NCBI GenBank assembly: GCA_037043455.1
Contig: JAWPHD010001131.1
Coordinates: 62,001-126,000 of the forward strand
Source of the DNA: Cyrtodaria siliqua
Taxonomy: Eukaryota; Mollusca; Bivalvia; Adapedonta; Hiatellidae
Direction of reading: 5' to 3'
Length of the DNA: 64,000 bases
Positions 29,701 through 44,700 of the stretch are shown one piece after another. The notes below the pieces were generated by a model that saw only the letters and a program-made list of their open reading frames with translations, was not told the DNA's origin and did not search any database. How positions within the stretch are numbered: position 1 is the first letter of the stretch; each line of letters opens with the position of its first letter. Made by a program: the position numbers and the translations under genes.

Positions 29701-32700
29701 GAGAAAGACTCACCAATTATACTGAACACAAAGTAAGTCAGCTTTTTTTTCAGAATTTGAGTTTTTTAATTTATTTTTCGTTTTTATTGCCATATAGTTT
29801 GTCTAATTTTAAAGAGACTAGTGGCGATATGGATGTCTTTTTATGACCGATTTATGACACAGTTAATATACTGTGCTAAACCTAGTAACTTATTTTCTTT
29901 TGTAAAGTGGGTATTTTTGCATAGGTTGATAAACAATGATTGTCGCCCTTGATTAAGATTTTAAATAATTGAATTTTCGATGTAATGTTGTAGTCACAAG
30001 TATACCTCAAAGCCTTAAAGGGACACACGGCAATCTTGATTTTTTTAAAAACCTAACGGCGTCTAAATTATATTTGTTTAAGCATGAATATTAAATATAA
30101 GAATAGTATAAAGAAAATTGTGTTTGCATATTAATAACCTGTTTATGATATTGCACACACACTATATTTAAAACTATAGTAGAATAACACGAAGAAAAAA
30201 AGAAAACTCAAAATCAATAATTATATAAAAACAGGCTTTAAAGTCAAAATGATACTGGATAAACAAATCGAGAAGCTAATTTCAATGTTTAATCAACACT
30301 TCAAGATTTCCATGAGTCCCTTTAAAGTCTCATGTATATTATCGCATATGATGAAAACTTTATAACGGTTTACTAAAGTAATATTTACGTAGCATTTCAG
30401 TTTAAAAGAAGAAGCCAGAAAACATCATTTCACAATAAAAGCAGAAATCATAACGACATATTCACCTGTTGAACAAAATCCGGAGTGATCAATGCATCTT
30501 TGTTACAACGAACTCCGTCTTCATAGCAATGCTGTGGTTCAAACAGATCAAAACCTAGCTCTAAAGTTTTTGCATTTGTAATGCCGCTGATGTAATAAGT
30601 TCCTTCTCTATTCCTTTCTCTGTCAATATATCGGATGCGGCCACCGTTTTTTGTTGTCACCGTAAACTTTATTCTACAAATGTATCAGAGAAAACGGCCA
30701 TTATGTGACTTCCATTCTAATTACGTTTGATACTTGTGGAAGTACATACGCACTAATATAATTTCAGCCGTATGACCTTATTAGTGGAGCGCTGTGGTCT
30801 AGTGGTAGAGCGTTGAACCCATGATCCAAAAGTCGTGGGTTCTATCCCCACCGTAACCATATATGTTGAGGCCCTGAGCAAGACAATTTATCTACATTAC
30901 ATAGTACTGGTTCTACCCAGGAAGACAATCAAGAAGTAACTTAGAAGCGAATCGCTTACAACAGGTATATAATACAGTAATAATTATTCGTCTTGCAATT
31001 AATATAAAATAGCAACCTCAGTAATTATAAAAGAACAATGAGGAAGTGGGCATTTATAGACATACATAGTCAAATAGCGACTATATAAACAGTCACATTA
31101 CATCTTGTGCTCAATGATCTGGCACCCTCATACAGATAAAGGCATCTCACAAAATATACTGACAAAAATGTTTCATGCTGAAAACTAGACAGGTACCCAA
31201 CTTTACTAACGATGAAGGATTTAGTCTATCGTTTGAAGTTGCATTGAAATAAAACATAGAGCTTAATCTAATTTATTTTAGATTACTGACTAATTTGACT
31301 CACACATCCAAATGCTCAACCCGTAGTATTAATTATCAATTTGACTCACACATCCAAAAGCTGAAGTGTATTAGCGTTATGAAATGTATTACGGAAATAT
31401 TACTTTAGCATTTAATTATTATTTTGATTCACGTATCCAATTGATCAAATAAATTAGGAAAATATCTCAATAAAGATAAATAATCAGTTTTACTCACGTA
31501 TCCAAATGCTGAAACGGAGTAGGAAACCCTCCTCGAAGAATATTATTCCATGGAATGCTTTGTAGCTTTCGTGAAAGCTCATTTTTACAGAATGACTCAT
31601 ATGCACAGTATTTTGTTTGTGTCCAACTAGAGAAACTTGAACCTAAACGATTATAATAGTTTTGTTAGTGTCAGTTGCATGTTTTTCTTTTATCAAATGT
31701 TTGAAAATGTGGGAATTGAATTATGTTTTAAGGCGCACCAACACATGAAGGTTATTTGGTGCCTAACAGGAATGAACATGCCAGCTCATCCTCCATGTAC
31801 ATCGAGATAAAATATGGAGAATGGGCATAGAACCTTCTCACCCTGAACTACAAAGTTGCTGCAAATTCTATTATAGAAACACCATTTACGCTGGAGCCAC
31901 GTTTATTGTTTTTCTGTCACTGCTCTAGTGATTTGAGAGAGACGGCACCTGAAACAATGCAGGGGTCTTGATGAAGACCTTTAATGAGCAAGAACACAAA
32001 TGATAAAATGAACGTAAATTTGGGCGGGGAGTCGGGAGGGGGTTCTACCCCTCCGCCTACCTCTCCAACGGGATCTGCAGTGGCCCTATTCTATACCCCG
32101 GAACCACACGGGAATTAAAATGTTGGAAACGCGTGAACAACGTTAACTATAATAAACTATACACCAACAAACATGATTGATTATACAGCAGACGAGTTTC
32201 TTTGATTAAAAGTAAGATAAAACATGTTACTATGTTACATATACATACAGAATAAGCACAACCACGTACGTGCACTATGAATTACATTTTCAAAACATAT
32301 CAAAATAATGCATTATTCATACTAAAATGCACGCAGATCCATATGTAGAACTGGACATAAATTATTATTGCCAGTGTTATTTAACATTCGTATACTTACT
32401 TCTATAAAGAACAACGTTGGTAACAATAGTGTAGATTCCGATCTTGGGCACCGTAGATGCGTCGTTTATATATGACGGTGTAACTACCTTTGCAAGCTCA
32501 TAGTTGCCGGATGCACTGAAACTAATGGTGGACCACTGTATGATGTTTGTCCAGACTTTCACAGTTGTAATAGTACTTGAAAGAATCAATGGGGGATGCT
32601 CATCTTCCATTAAGAGGAGCTCTTGTTTCAAAATACTGGGTAGGACTTCGGAGTTGGCTTGAATGTAAAATCATACAATTAGTTTAATACGGTTTATTTG

Positions 32701-35700
32701 TGTAAATCTAACATGGTTTATTAAAATATTCAATGTTGATTGGTTATTGGGGTGGTCTGAAAAAATCTACGTCATGGAGACGTCATTTTAAACGTCAGAT
32801 GCAAAACAAAAACGCAATAAAATGCTTTATTTTAAGCGACGCTACGTTCCAACACCACATTTAAATAGGATGAAGCTGTATATTCTTTTCGTTTCAGGTT
32901 GAGAGATTGGCATAACATGTAAGTTGTGAGAATTTGTTTGTATTTTGAGCAATGTCTCGACGATACATAAAATTATCCATGTTAGATAAGAATTAAAATA
33001 TTTCCAACGGGTTTATATTGTGCGAGATCAAAACCTGGTGTTTGGGACTTGAAACACATCGAGACCGCGGGCCTGCGGCACTTGGTATCGATGAACTTCA
33101 ACTCCCTCCCACCAGGTATTGATCTGGGACAATATAAACCCGCTGGAAATATTTTATATTGCTAATCAAAGTGCATGTTGATAGACCCAGTGGCTATATA
33201 TAATGAAATCAAACGTGTCAAGCGGGTTTATATTGTGCCAGGGTAGTACCTAGTGGACGGGAATTGAATATCATCGATACCACGGACAGATGGTTTTTTA
33301 ATTACCTAACTCCAGGTTTTATTCTCGCACAGTATAAACCCGCTTGAAAACTGTAATTTCTTAAATTAGATGGTGAGTTATGTATACAATACACACTTTT
33401 TCGAGGGATTACACATAATACAAATACAATTTACATTGTATGCCCATCTATAAACACCAAACAAAGGACATATGCAGCTTTATTCTGCTTTCAACAATTC
33501 AGTTTGCTGTTAGAATGAAGTGTTGCTTTTGCAGGTTTTCTGACTTTAAAATCGTTGTAAATGACATCTTGCTAGATGGAAATAATAACTAAATAAACCA
33601 TTAGATAAGGTACAACTTCAAAAGTAGTTTGGTCATGAATAATATACAATACTAGTCATACATATATGCCAACGACCGCCCCCACCCACCCACACGCGGG
33701 CACGCATGCACGTACGCACGTATATCCACCAAAACGAATACCTGTGGCACAGTTAGTTCCTCCAAACCCTTTAGCACAAGCACAGTTTTTAGCGTGTATC
33801 ATGTCACCAGCACAAGTACCAGGAAAACACCGGTAACCGCTTTTCCAGGAGCAGGCACCTGGTCGTAAAACATAGGCACAATCAATACAATTTTAAACGT
33901 GCATTTTACTACACTACTGTGCAACATGAATGTAATAAATCAGCTACGCATTAATAACTGAATATAATTTGCTTATTTCGATATAAAAAAATAACACGGT
34001 CTAATTATATATATTATTTTATTTCTTTAAGTTATGGTATATGCTCTGGCGAAACATGGATTCTGTGTCGCGTAGACAATAATACTATCCGGACATAAAA
34101 TACATACGTTGACATTGACGTCGATCTGGCTCTCCCGTGTAGACATTCCATCCAGGTTTGTTATTGTTAAGCTCCCCAACGCAGAACAGACATGTAGTAT
34201 CAGACTTAGTTTTACATGATGGCGTGTTGCAATTGGATATGGATGGACATGCTATATGAAATATATAGTGTCTGGGAATTAGCGTTTTTACAAAACGTAT
34301 GTAAACGTTTTTACAAAACGTATGTATCACATCTATAAAAACAAAATGTTAAGAAGTTAGCGCGAAACACTGTAAATACCTTAAAGATGGTTGGTTATTT
34401 TACTATAGTGACAGGTACTAGTACCATACCCACCGACATATTTTGAGTCATTAAATCCTGACACAGCTAAATGCGAAATTCACTGCAGTTGAATTGAATT
34501 GAATTGGATTTTATAGTCGCACCAACAGCTAAGGTCATATGGCGACTTTCCAGCTTCCACTGGTGGAGGAAGACCCCAGGTGCCCCTCCGGACAATTTTT
34601 GTGCACGGGCGGGCACCTGGGTAGAACCACCGACGTTCCGCAAGCCAGCTGGATAGCTTTCTCACATAAAGATTCCTAGGCCCCTGAGGGATCGAACCTA
34701 CAGCGGTGAGGGGCAAGTGATTGCATGTCAGAGACTCTAACCACTCGGCCACGGACGCCCCCTCACTGCAGTTGAACTTGTAGTTGTGACACCAAAATCA
34801 TCTACTATTGTTAGCACTGAATAACGTCATATATAACCTTACATGTGTTGAAAATGACGTAAAACACCATTGAATTGAATGATGTTTAACGGCTCATCAA
34901 AACAGTATATGTTATTTAGAGCCGCCCCAGAGAGAGGGGAAGGATACATAGGAATCCGGGAACCGTGCCCCACTCTTATTGTCGAATAGATTCCTATGGT
35001 TCTTTAACGTGCTCGGAGGATCGATACACGGGACCGTCCGGTTTACGTCCCCATCCGACGGACGAGGCTAAAGTAAAACACACCGACGAAACTCAGTGGC
35101 ACCACGGAGGATTGAACACGGGGCCTCCGGTTCCAAATCCGCCGCGCTACCGACTGCGCCACGCCAGCCCTCAAACTATCCATTAAAGACAAGGACATGT
35201 GCAGCTTTTTTATAACATAACATGTTCTTGTTTGAATTTAAAAGATATATGTTTCAATGTCCGTAGGCCTTCAGTCCTATTGAAAACATGCTATGATATA
35301 GACATAATAACTTTCTGAAAACCATAGTTATTCTATATACATTTCGTCTATTTGGAGTGATAACATCTTTCACATATTCGTATAACAGTACACATATCTA
35401 GCGTTGGTGTTGGTAATAAATGTAATTTTAACTATATTTGTTTTTCCCGATTTTCTATATGGTCACCAAAAATTACCTTTTAGTGTTAATGCCAATATAT
35501 TTGTTTGAACCAACATACTTGAAATGGATTTAACTCAAAGAAGTGAATATTCACATATTTTTTTTAATATCTCTGGATGCGATGACAACGCTGAGGGGTT
35601 ATCCCCAGCAACACTGTGATAAGAGGAAACTAGCAGATTAGTCACAAAGGAACAGTTAATTCTTTTTAAATACATGCTAGTTAAGATGACCGGCTAATGT

Positions 35701-38700
35701 CTAAACTATTTGATTTTGATTTTTAACTAATATATATATATATTGAAATGTAGGATGGGTATGTGTTTTGCAGCTTTTTAGCTCTTATATGAGCCCTTCG
35801 TCCATCGTGCGTCGTCGTCGTCCGTTAGTTTTTGCTTAAAACGACCTCCACATAGTCAAATTTGAGCAAACACATGGATAATGCTTAGATTATTGACTTT
35901 ATTTATTTATTTTTTTATTTATTTTTTGTTAATTTCGATCACCAAATTGGTGGACCGTTTATTCTCCCCGTCATAGGTGCACGAGGGTCGGGGAGGACCA
36001 TCCCTCTATGCACCTTACAATATATTATGCATACAATTATAGACAATATAACAGTGAAAAAGATTTAAATGTAATTTGTAGAAAAGTTATTAATTGGGGA
36101 TTTTTTCTTTTTATCTATTCTTGAGGTCATGAGTGGGTGATTTGTGTTTGAGAACTTTAATTACAAAAACATTGTGATTTTTAAAATATCTTAAATATAA
36201 TAACCTTTCATTGTTAGTTATATTATTTAAGTTTAAAGACTTAATTGACTTTCGATTTTGATTAACGTACGGCACGTCGCGTCCAATATTACCGCCTACA
36301 AATTCGAAAACTAAAACATCTTCTCAACATATTGTGACAGTTTTGATTTATTAATGATTGCCAAAATACAGACTATCAAGACCCGAGGGTCAAATATGGC
36401 CGCGTCCCGGGGTTTCAAATGTCATTTATAGAGATTTCATATATTTTACATAGACGTATATAAATAAAACAAATCGTATTCTCTGAAACCACACGGAATT
36501 TAGCTCTCATAATGTTTCAATTTCAATAGATATATCTGGTCCAAATCACAGTAACGCCATATATTGTGTAACCAACTCTAGACGATGTCCGACATAATAT
36601 ACATATACGTTTGTATATATACCGTGTAAATAATGAACTGTTTGTCCGAAATCATCGACCGTTTCAATTTATATTTTAGAACATACTATCGGTGAGATTG
36701 AGCCCTATTGATATATAGGGCAATAACGCATCACTAACCTGTGTATTAATCTCTAAAATATTATAAAATATTCTAAATAGTTGTACCTCTGCAATATCCG
36801 CTACTATAATCTGCATAATACCCTACATGACAGTCTTTACATGTCATGGGTGACGAGCAAAAACCGCCACTATTCGTGATGATGGTGCCATCTTTGTGAA
36901 TCACCCGTCCCTCATAACGCTTACAAGATTTAGATTGAGACGTACCTCCACCACATATAGCTGAAACATCAATATAACGGTATCTGGAGTAATAACGATT
37001 AACATACTTCCACGACATATAGCTAAAACATCAATACAACAGTATCTGGAGTTATAACTAGAAAACTAGAAAAAAAGGAGAAATTTGAAAATCGCCTTAC
37101 ACGATAAATGAGATATAATGGTGAGATGTACCATCACTACATAAAGCTGACACATCTATATAACGGTATCCGGAGTAATACCGTGTTATATAATGGTGAG
37201 ACGTACCATCACTACATAAAGCTGACACATCTGTATAACGGTATCCGGAGTAATACCGTGTTATATAATGGTGAAACGTACAATCACCACATAAAGCTGA
37301 CACATCTATATGACATGACGGTATCCGGAGTAATACCGTGTTATATAATGGTGAGACGTACCATCACTACATAAAGCTGACACATCTATATAACGGTATC
37401 ATTTAAATAACGGTATCCGGAGTAATACCGTGTTATATAATGGTGAGACGTACCATCACTACATAAAGCTGACACATCTGTATAACGGTATCCGGAGTAA
37501 TACCGTGTTATATAATGGTGAGACGTACAATCACTACATACAGCTGCCACATTTGTATAACGGTATCCGGAGTAATACCGTGTTATATAATGGTGAGACG
37601 TACCATCACTACATAAAGCTGACACATCTGTATAACGGTATCCGGAATAATTCCGTGTTATATAATGGTGAGACGTACCCTCACTACAGAAAGCTGACAC
37701 ATCTGTATAACGGTATCCGATGTAATACCGTGTTATATAATGGTGAAACATACCCTCACTACATAAAGCTGACACATCTATATAACGGTATCCGGAGTAA
37801 TACCGTGTTATATAATGGTGAGACGTACCATCACTACATAAAGCTGACACATCTGTATAAAGGTATCCGATGTAATACCGTGTTAAAAATGGTGAGACGT
37901 ACCATCACTACATAAAGCTGATACATCTATATAACGGTATCCGGAGTAATACCGTGTTATATAATGGTGAGACGTACCATCACTACATAAAGCTGATACA
38001 TCTATATAACGGTATCCGGAGTAATACCGTGTTATATAATGGTGAGACGTACCATCACTACATAAAGCTGACACATCTGTAAAACGGTATCCGATCTAAT
38101 ACCGTGTTATATAATGGTGAGACGTACCATCACTACATAAAGCTGACAAATCTGTATAACGGTATCCGATGTAATACCGTGTTATATAATAATGAAACGT
38201 ACCCTCACAACATAAAGCTGATGCATCTATATAACGGTATCCGGAGTAATACCGTGTTATATAATGGTGAAACGTACAATCACCACATAAAGCTGACACA
38301 TCTATATGACATGACGGTATCTGGAGTAATACCGTGTTATATAATGGTGAGACGTACCATCACTACATAAAGCTGACACATCTGTATAACGGTATCTGAT
38401 GTAATACCGTGTTATATAATGGTGAGGCGTACCATCACTACATAAAGCTGACACATCTGTATAACGGTATTCGATGTAATACCGTGTTATATAATGGTGA
38501 AACGTACCCTCACTACATAAAGCTGCTACATCTATATAACGGTATCCGAAGTAATACCGTGTTATATAATGGTGAGACGTACCATCACTACATAAAGCTG
38601 ACACATCTGTAAAACGGTATCCGATCTAATACCGTGTTATATAATGGTGAGACGTACCATCACTACATAAAGCTGATACATCTATATAACGGTATCCAAT

Positions 38701-41700
38701 GTAATACCGTGTTATATAATAATGAAATGTACCCTCACAACATAAAGCTGATGCATCTATATAACGGTATCCGGAGTAAAACCGTGTTATATAATGGTGA
38801 GACGTACCATCACTACATAAGGCTGACACATCTAAATAACGGTATCCGGAGTAATACCGTGTTATATAATGGTGAGACGTACCATCACTACATAAAGCTG
38901 ACACATCTGTATAACGGTTTCCGGAGTAATACCTAGTAATATAATGGTGAGACGTACCATCACTTCATAAAGCTGACACATCTGTTTAACGGTATCCGGA
39001 GTAATAACGTGTTATATAATGGTGAGACGTACCATCACTACATAAAGCTGACACATATATATAACGGTATTCGGAGTAATACCGTGTTATATAATGGTGA
39101 AACGTACCCTTACTACATAAAGCTGACACATCTATATAACGGTATCCGGAGTAATACCGTGTTATATAATGTTGAAACGTACAGTTGTATGTAGTGATGG
39201 TACGTCTCACCATTATAAAACACGGTATTACTCCGGATACCGTTATATAGATGTATCAGCTGTATGTAGTGAGGGTACGTTTCACCATTATATAACACGG
39301 TATTACATCGGAAAAATACACATTATTGTACATTTCTTCAATATGCGGCTGCTGAATTCATAAAACTTAAACCTAACACATTTTTGTCGACTTACGTAAA
39401 TTACACTTGCTACCTCCATAGCCATCACAGCACACCTTTCTAGACACTTTCTTTCGCCTAAAACGAAACATTAGTATATTTATATGTCTTGTCTACTTAG
39501 GGTTACATTATTGGTTTATTTTTTAACCAAAGTCGGTTACGACAGGTATATGCTACAATGAAAGTTGTTGAACATGATATAGTAATTCGCCTTTATATAT
39601 GAGATTAAACTACTAGTGTATACCACGTGGTATCCAAAAAATGTATGTTTAACAAGAATGCAACCGTTCATTTAAAACAAAACAATGATCCCTTATCTAA
39701 CGTTAAAACATATTTTCTGAGCGATTTATTTGGATGGAAATAATTGCGTGTGTGATCCATAGGATCCATAGGAATATATTGGATAGTCGGAGTAGAGTTC
39801 TTGGATTCCAATGTATCATTCCTCTCTCTGGGTCGGCTTGAAATAAACTATACATTGTGTTGATGAGTCATAACAAGCAATTCATTTCAACTGAAATTAA
39901 AGAGTATTCAAATGTGAATATATGACATTGTAATAAGGTATCGCACGAATAGTAATAGCGTGCTTAAATACTACAGTTAATTGGTAAGGCAATTTGGTTT
40001 ACTCTACACTTAATGAACATACCAGCTTTTTTCGTATTGTGGAAAATATGCGAATTATCAGCTTTTTAGAACTTCACAAAGAAAAATCACATATATGCGA
40101 AAATCTTACTTGTATTTGTATTCGGTGGACCACCAGTCTCCAGTGCGGGTTTTTACTTTTTTGTAGGAATATACGGTGCAGTAATGGGATGTTGCCCTGC
40201 AAAAGAAGATGTACAGTATAATAAAGATACCAATTATACATTTAACTTTGCATCGTATTCAGACGGTTTTGTAAGACATCTCACTAAAACAGTAAACAAA
40301 AACATAAAGCACAGTTTATTTAAACCCTTGGAAACGGCAAATGACATTTAATGAAAAAAAGGACCTGTGAGATACTTGGAACAAAGTATTTTATAGTCTG
40401 TAGATATACTATATTATGAACCGAATTAGTTAATACTTGAAATTCACCAGTCGATGAGTTTACGAGAACTGTGCTAGTGCTTAATATTTAACACGAATAC
40501 ATTTCGCTGTAATCAGCAAATCTATAGCAAAGACGATAATCTGTTTACCCCTTAATGCCGAACTATTTGTTTCCCCTTTATAAAACAACTAATACTACTT
40601 TACTAGGCCATGTCAACTAAAACATATGTCCTTACAGATGCAGTTTTAGTATGAAGTCTTTCATTTTCTCAGTTGTTAGTAATTCCACTAGATTGTATCT
40701 ATGTAAGAAAGGTATTCATACAACTTTATGACTATCAAAAGAAACATATATATGAAAGCATAATCAAGAGTCATAATTCTAACGAATGTTTCATTTTTTT
40801 ATTTTAAGATATCCAATATCTTGATGGTTCCAAATTGTTCAAATTAAGTGGAGTGCGTGGTCCAGTGGTAGAGTGCCGAACTTCAGATCGAGAGGTCGTG
40901 GGTTCGATCCTCGCCGCGGCCACGTTATTTATCCTTGAGCAAGATAATTAATCTACATTGCTTAGTACTGGTTCTACCCAGGAAGCCATCGAGAGTGATT
41001 AATCTAAGTTGCAATAACTTGTTTCGCAATCGATGTAAAATAAATATGTTTAAACTAAACTAAATACTTCAACATTTGATGAAGTCATTATTTACTTAAT
41101 TTATTCCATAAACAAGGTGAACTTATGTTCGAAGTAAATAGCGAATGCTATGCCAGTGCCTTTAAGTACCAAAGGGTATGAAAGGAGAAATTTGAAAATC
41201 GCCTTACACGAGAAATATATATATTTTGTATTGCAGTCTCGGTTTGATTGAGACTATTCATGAACGGTAGTGAAAACTGCTAGCTACCGTTCACGCCCTC
41301 TAGCCCCGGGTTGAGAAAAACTCAATATTTAAAATGTGAATATTACGCAAAGTTAAGCCATCCCGAAGATGGTATGCATATGACGGTGAACATGCAACCT
41401 TGAGTGTGGTAATTTCGTACCATTCCATGGCCAGCGGCGAATGGTCCCAGTTTATAACAAAATACTTTGCCTATACGAGAAAACAATGGGCGAAATAAAC
41501 AAAATGGAATTCTAATTGGAGCAATGGTTATGAAGCCTGCGTATCACAAGAAACAGTCAAAAGACTAAATTAAAAAGCAGACGACATATCCTAAGGGTGA
41601 TTACACAATAATCAGCGCTTTTAAAGGCTGGAGTAGTAGGACACCTATTCAAAATTAAGTTAAGAAACAAAGTATTAGAGAATATACCAACGTTAGCTGT

Positions 41701-44700
41701 ATATAAATATCGGGCTCACCGACCTCCAACGACCGGAATGAATAACAGACCTGATTGCAAGCACGGGTAGACGTTTTGCCGCCGCCACACTGCGCAGGCA
41801 AGCTACTGTGCTTTATAAAAAAGAGTATAACGAATAAATCAGGAAATCTTCTTACATGATAAAAAAAAAAAGTTACTGCAATCTCGGATTGATTGAGACT
41901 GTTCATGAACGGTATTAGGCAATGCGTGGGAAACTTAGAATGGCGAGGTTCTGCCGAACTATTCTGTGTTTTGGTGCCGAGCCTTTCGCATTTGATAGTA
42001 AATGATATGGTATTCTATTTAACATGTATATTACCTACATTTTCTGTATGGTTATTAATCTATTATATTTCTTTATGACGTTTCATTACGCCATAAAACC
42101 TTACGTATAATAACAATTAAAGTATTCCGCCTCCTTTTGCCTTATCAGTCACTGCCAAATTAAGCACATTTCATCAGGTCACTCCTTTGTCAGGTCGAAA
42201 TGTGTATATCTGATTGGTAAAGGGCAATACTTGTGAGTAATTCCTTCGTCAAGTTTGCTGATATCAAATGTTCTATTATCTTACCAAAGCAATTCTTCAG
42301 GGAAAATTTGGTATACATTCTAATAAGTTAAGCTAAGTTTATGCACACACTTCAATACGTTTACTTTCAATATAAGTTGAAACCTTATTCTTCGCCCATA
42401 TCCGAAGTGTTCTTAGATTGTCTTGGGAGTGTAATGAACATGTAAATACTTTTGCATACTTGTTCGGGATTGGTGTAAAGTACTGTTTCATGCACATTTC
42501 AAATTTTACTTCACAGCAATTATGTTACGTGATAAAAACAAATCATAATATGATGGTTTCATTGTGGAAAGTTCCCCCGATGTTACGAACTTGTTTCGAA
42601 TACATATTTTTGATGAAAATATAACGTAAAAAACCTATGGCTTTGTTCTAATTATTCAGTGTGATTTATTTACATGCGCATGCAATGAAAGGGTTATTAT
42701 ATTTGTATTGGTGTATAAGTACTCGTTCTTTCGCGGATAAATATTGCGCTCCTAAAGTCGAGCAATATTAATACGCGGAAGAACTCGTGCATATATCCAT
42801 ATACAAATATAATAACTTACAATTATTTAACATATCTGTGTGTCGTTGTATATATATATATATATATATATATACACGAATCAAGTGTTTGCAAACTGTT
42901 ATCAATGAAGATACAACATAACACAATAAGTAAAACAACCCAGCTCTGATTAATAGCCAACTATTTACACATTCACCCCCATCCACATTCTAACTTGTAT
43001 AAGTACTTTTTTCAAGTGTAAAGACACCCTCCCTTTATACAGTTTCTTTTTATTTGCATTTGTTTATTAGATGTATCTATTTATATAACGTGTAAGAAAC
43101 TATATGCTAAAATATAACACTCAATATCAAATAACTTGAGGTGTGGAAGTGAAATAAGTCTTGCCATACATATCATAACACACTAGTCCAGTGAAGTAAT
43201 CTCTTATTACTTCACTGGTCATTTCTATCAGCTCGGTGTGCCTCGTAGATTTCCGTAACTGTTAAAACTACCCAATAACGGACATCGACGAGGCATTTCC
43301 AATTCATCGGTGGGGTAAGGAGAAGGCCGACGAAACATAGGAAACCATCCAACGACAACGACATAATGATATACTATTAGGCATCTACATTAATAAATGT
43401 ACTTTTGAAGTAAAGTGATTATTCTTGTTGATTTGATATTGTATTTATTAAACTCATTGGATTAAACTGACATGATGCTCGGCACAGTATCGTAATTTTG
43501 TCGAACTCGTTTAATAAATTCACCATGAAACAGGCTATCATCTAAGATCATCTACGCTTTACATACCGGCCGGTGGCTTGACTGGCTTATATATTCGGTT
43601 TGTATTATTAACCATAGATTAACAGAATACAGTCAACCAAACACAGTCATTAAAACAAACAACAACTACAGTGTTAATACCATTACGAGTCAGTGCCAAG
43701 CATCATATCAGTTTCATATCGGCAAAAATCAAATTTTGTTCTTAGGTCTTGTCTAGACGTTTGTCTTGAACACAAGCAAGCGTCGCAGATGATCTAGACT
43801 AAAACGGAGCTTGTAAATTTGTATGCAAAAGGTAAGACTATGTAAACACTAGACAGGACAATATACCGTTTAACTCTACTGGAAAGCCTGACATTTGTCA
43901 AAGAATCGTCGTCTTGCGGCTTTAGAGATGCATTGTGTTGTTCACGGTTGTCGAGGTCTTCCGGATCTATCTCTTGCGTACCCCCAAATCTACAAAGTAC
44001 AAAGTGTATCGGTATCTTCACTGCATTTATCAGTTTGTGTGTTATAGAAAGAACATTAGTTGGTATAATCTGATATTCACTTCAAGCAAATATCTGTAAT
44101 ATGTTTAGGCGTAGGTACTTTATTCAAATTGGCAGGTTTCCAACTAGGTTATGGTTACTTATTATAATTAAATCTAAAATAAATGATTAAAATAGTCAAT
44201 GCTAATTAGTTATTGCGGAGGTATTAAATTTCCTATCAACCATTTTAAACGCCAGACTTTCAAAACAAATGATAACGTTATTTTTAAGCAACGTTGCTGT
44301 CCAACAACTAACTTAATTGGGTAAAACATGATCAGTCTGCATATTTTCTACGTTTGATGTTGAAGTTAAACTTCCAGTCTGGAAAATGTAATGTTATCGA
44401 CATTTTGGTATATATTATCAAAACACTGATTTGTTAATATGATAATTTATACAAATGTGTTGAACATTGTTTTAACAGAATACTTTGACCTAATTGATAA
44501 ATAACGAGAGAAAAAAACACGACACGAAAGAACTCCTAATGCACATTAGTATATACAAACATTAGAACCCCGGAGCGGGTATTTTCCCCTCGGGGTCTTA
44601 ATTTAAAGAATGTGAAAAGCAAGCTGTAATAGTACGAGGATATCCGGTCCGCTTTATTGATGAGAGTACGATAACGATCAAAACGAAAATAACAATTTAC

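Larger units (their letters stand above)
41300..43866. other. Intron between exons 2 and 3 of gene A, non-repeat part
   Basis: AT-rich with scattered short frames, a partial foldback repeat at 41837-41925, a (TA)n and one hairpin. No coding exon compatible in phase was recognised. Confidence 0.5.

Noticed and set aside
37108..39182. Possible CRISPR array
   Set aside because: Units are tandem without unique spacers, and the DNA is clearly eukaryotic.
37097..39363. Many 60-161 codon frames on both strands with a 25-residue repeat
   Set aside because: They follow from the 75-bp period. On the minus strand the frame matches exon 5, but there is no supported exon structure, so I list the array as a repeat.
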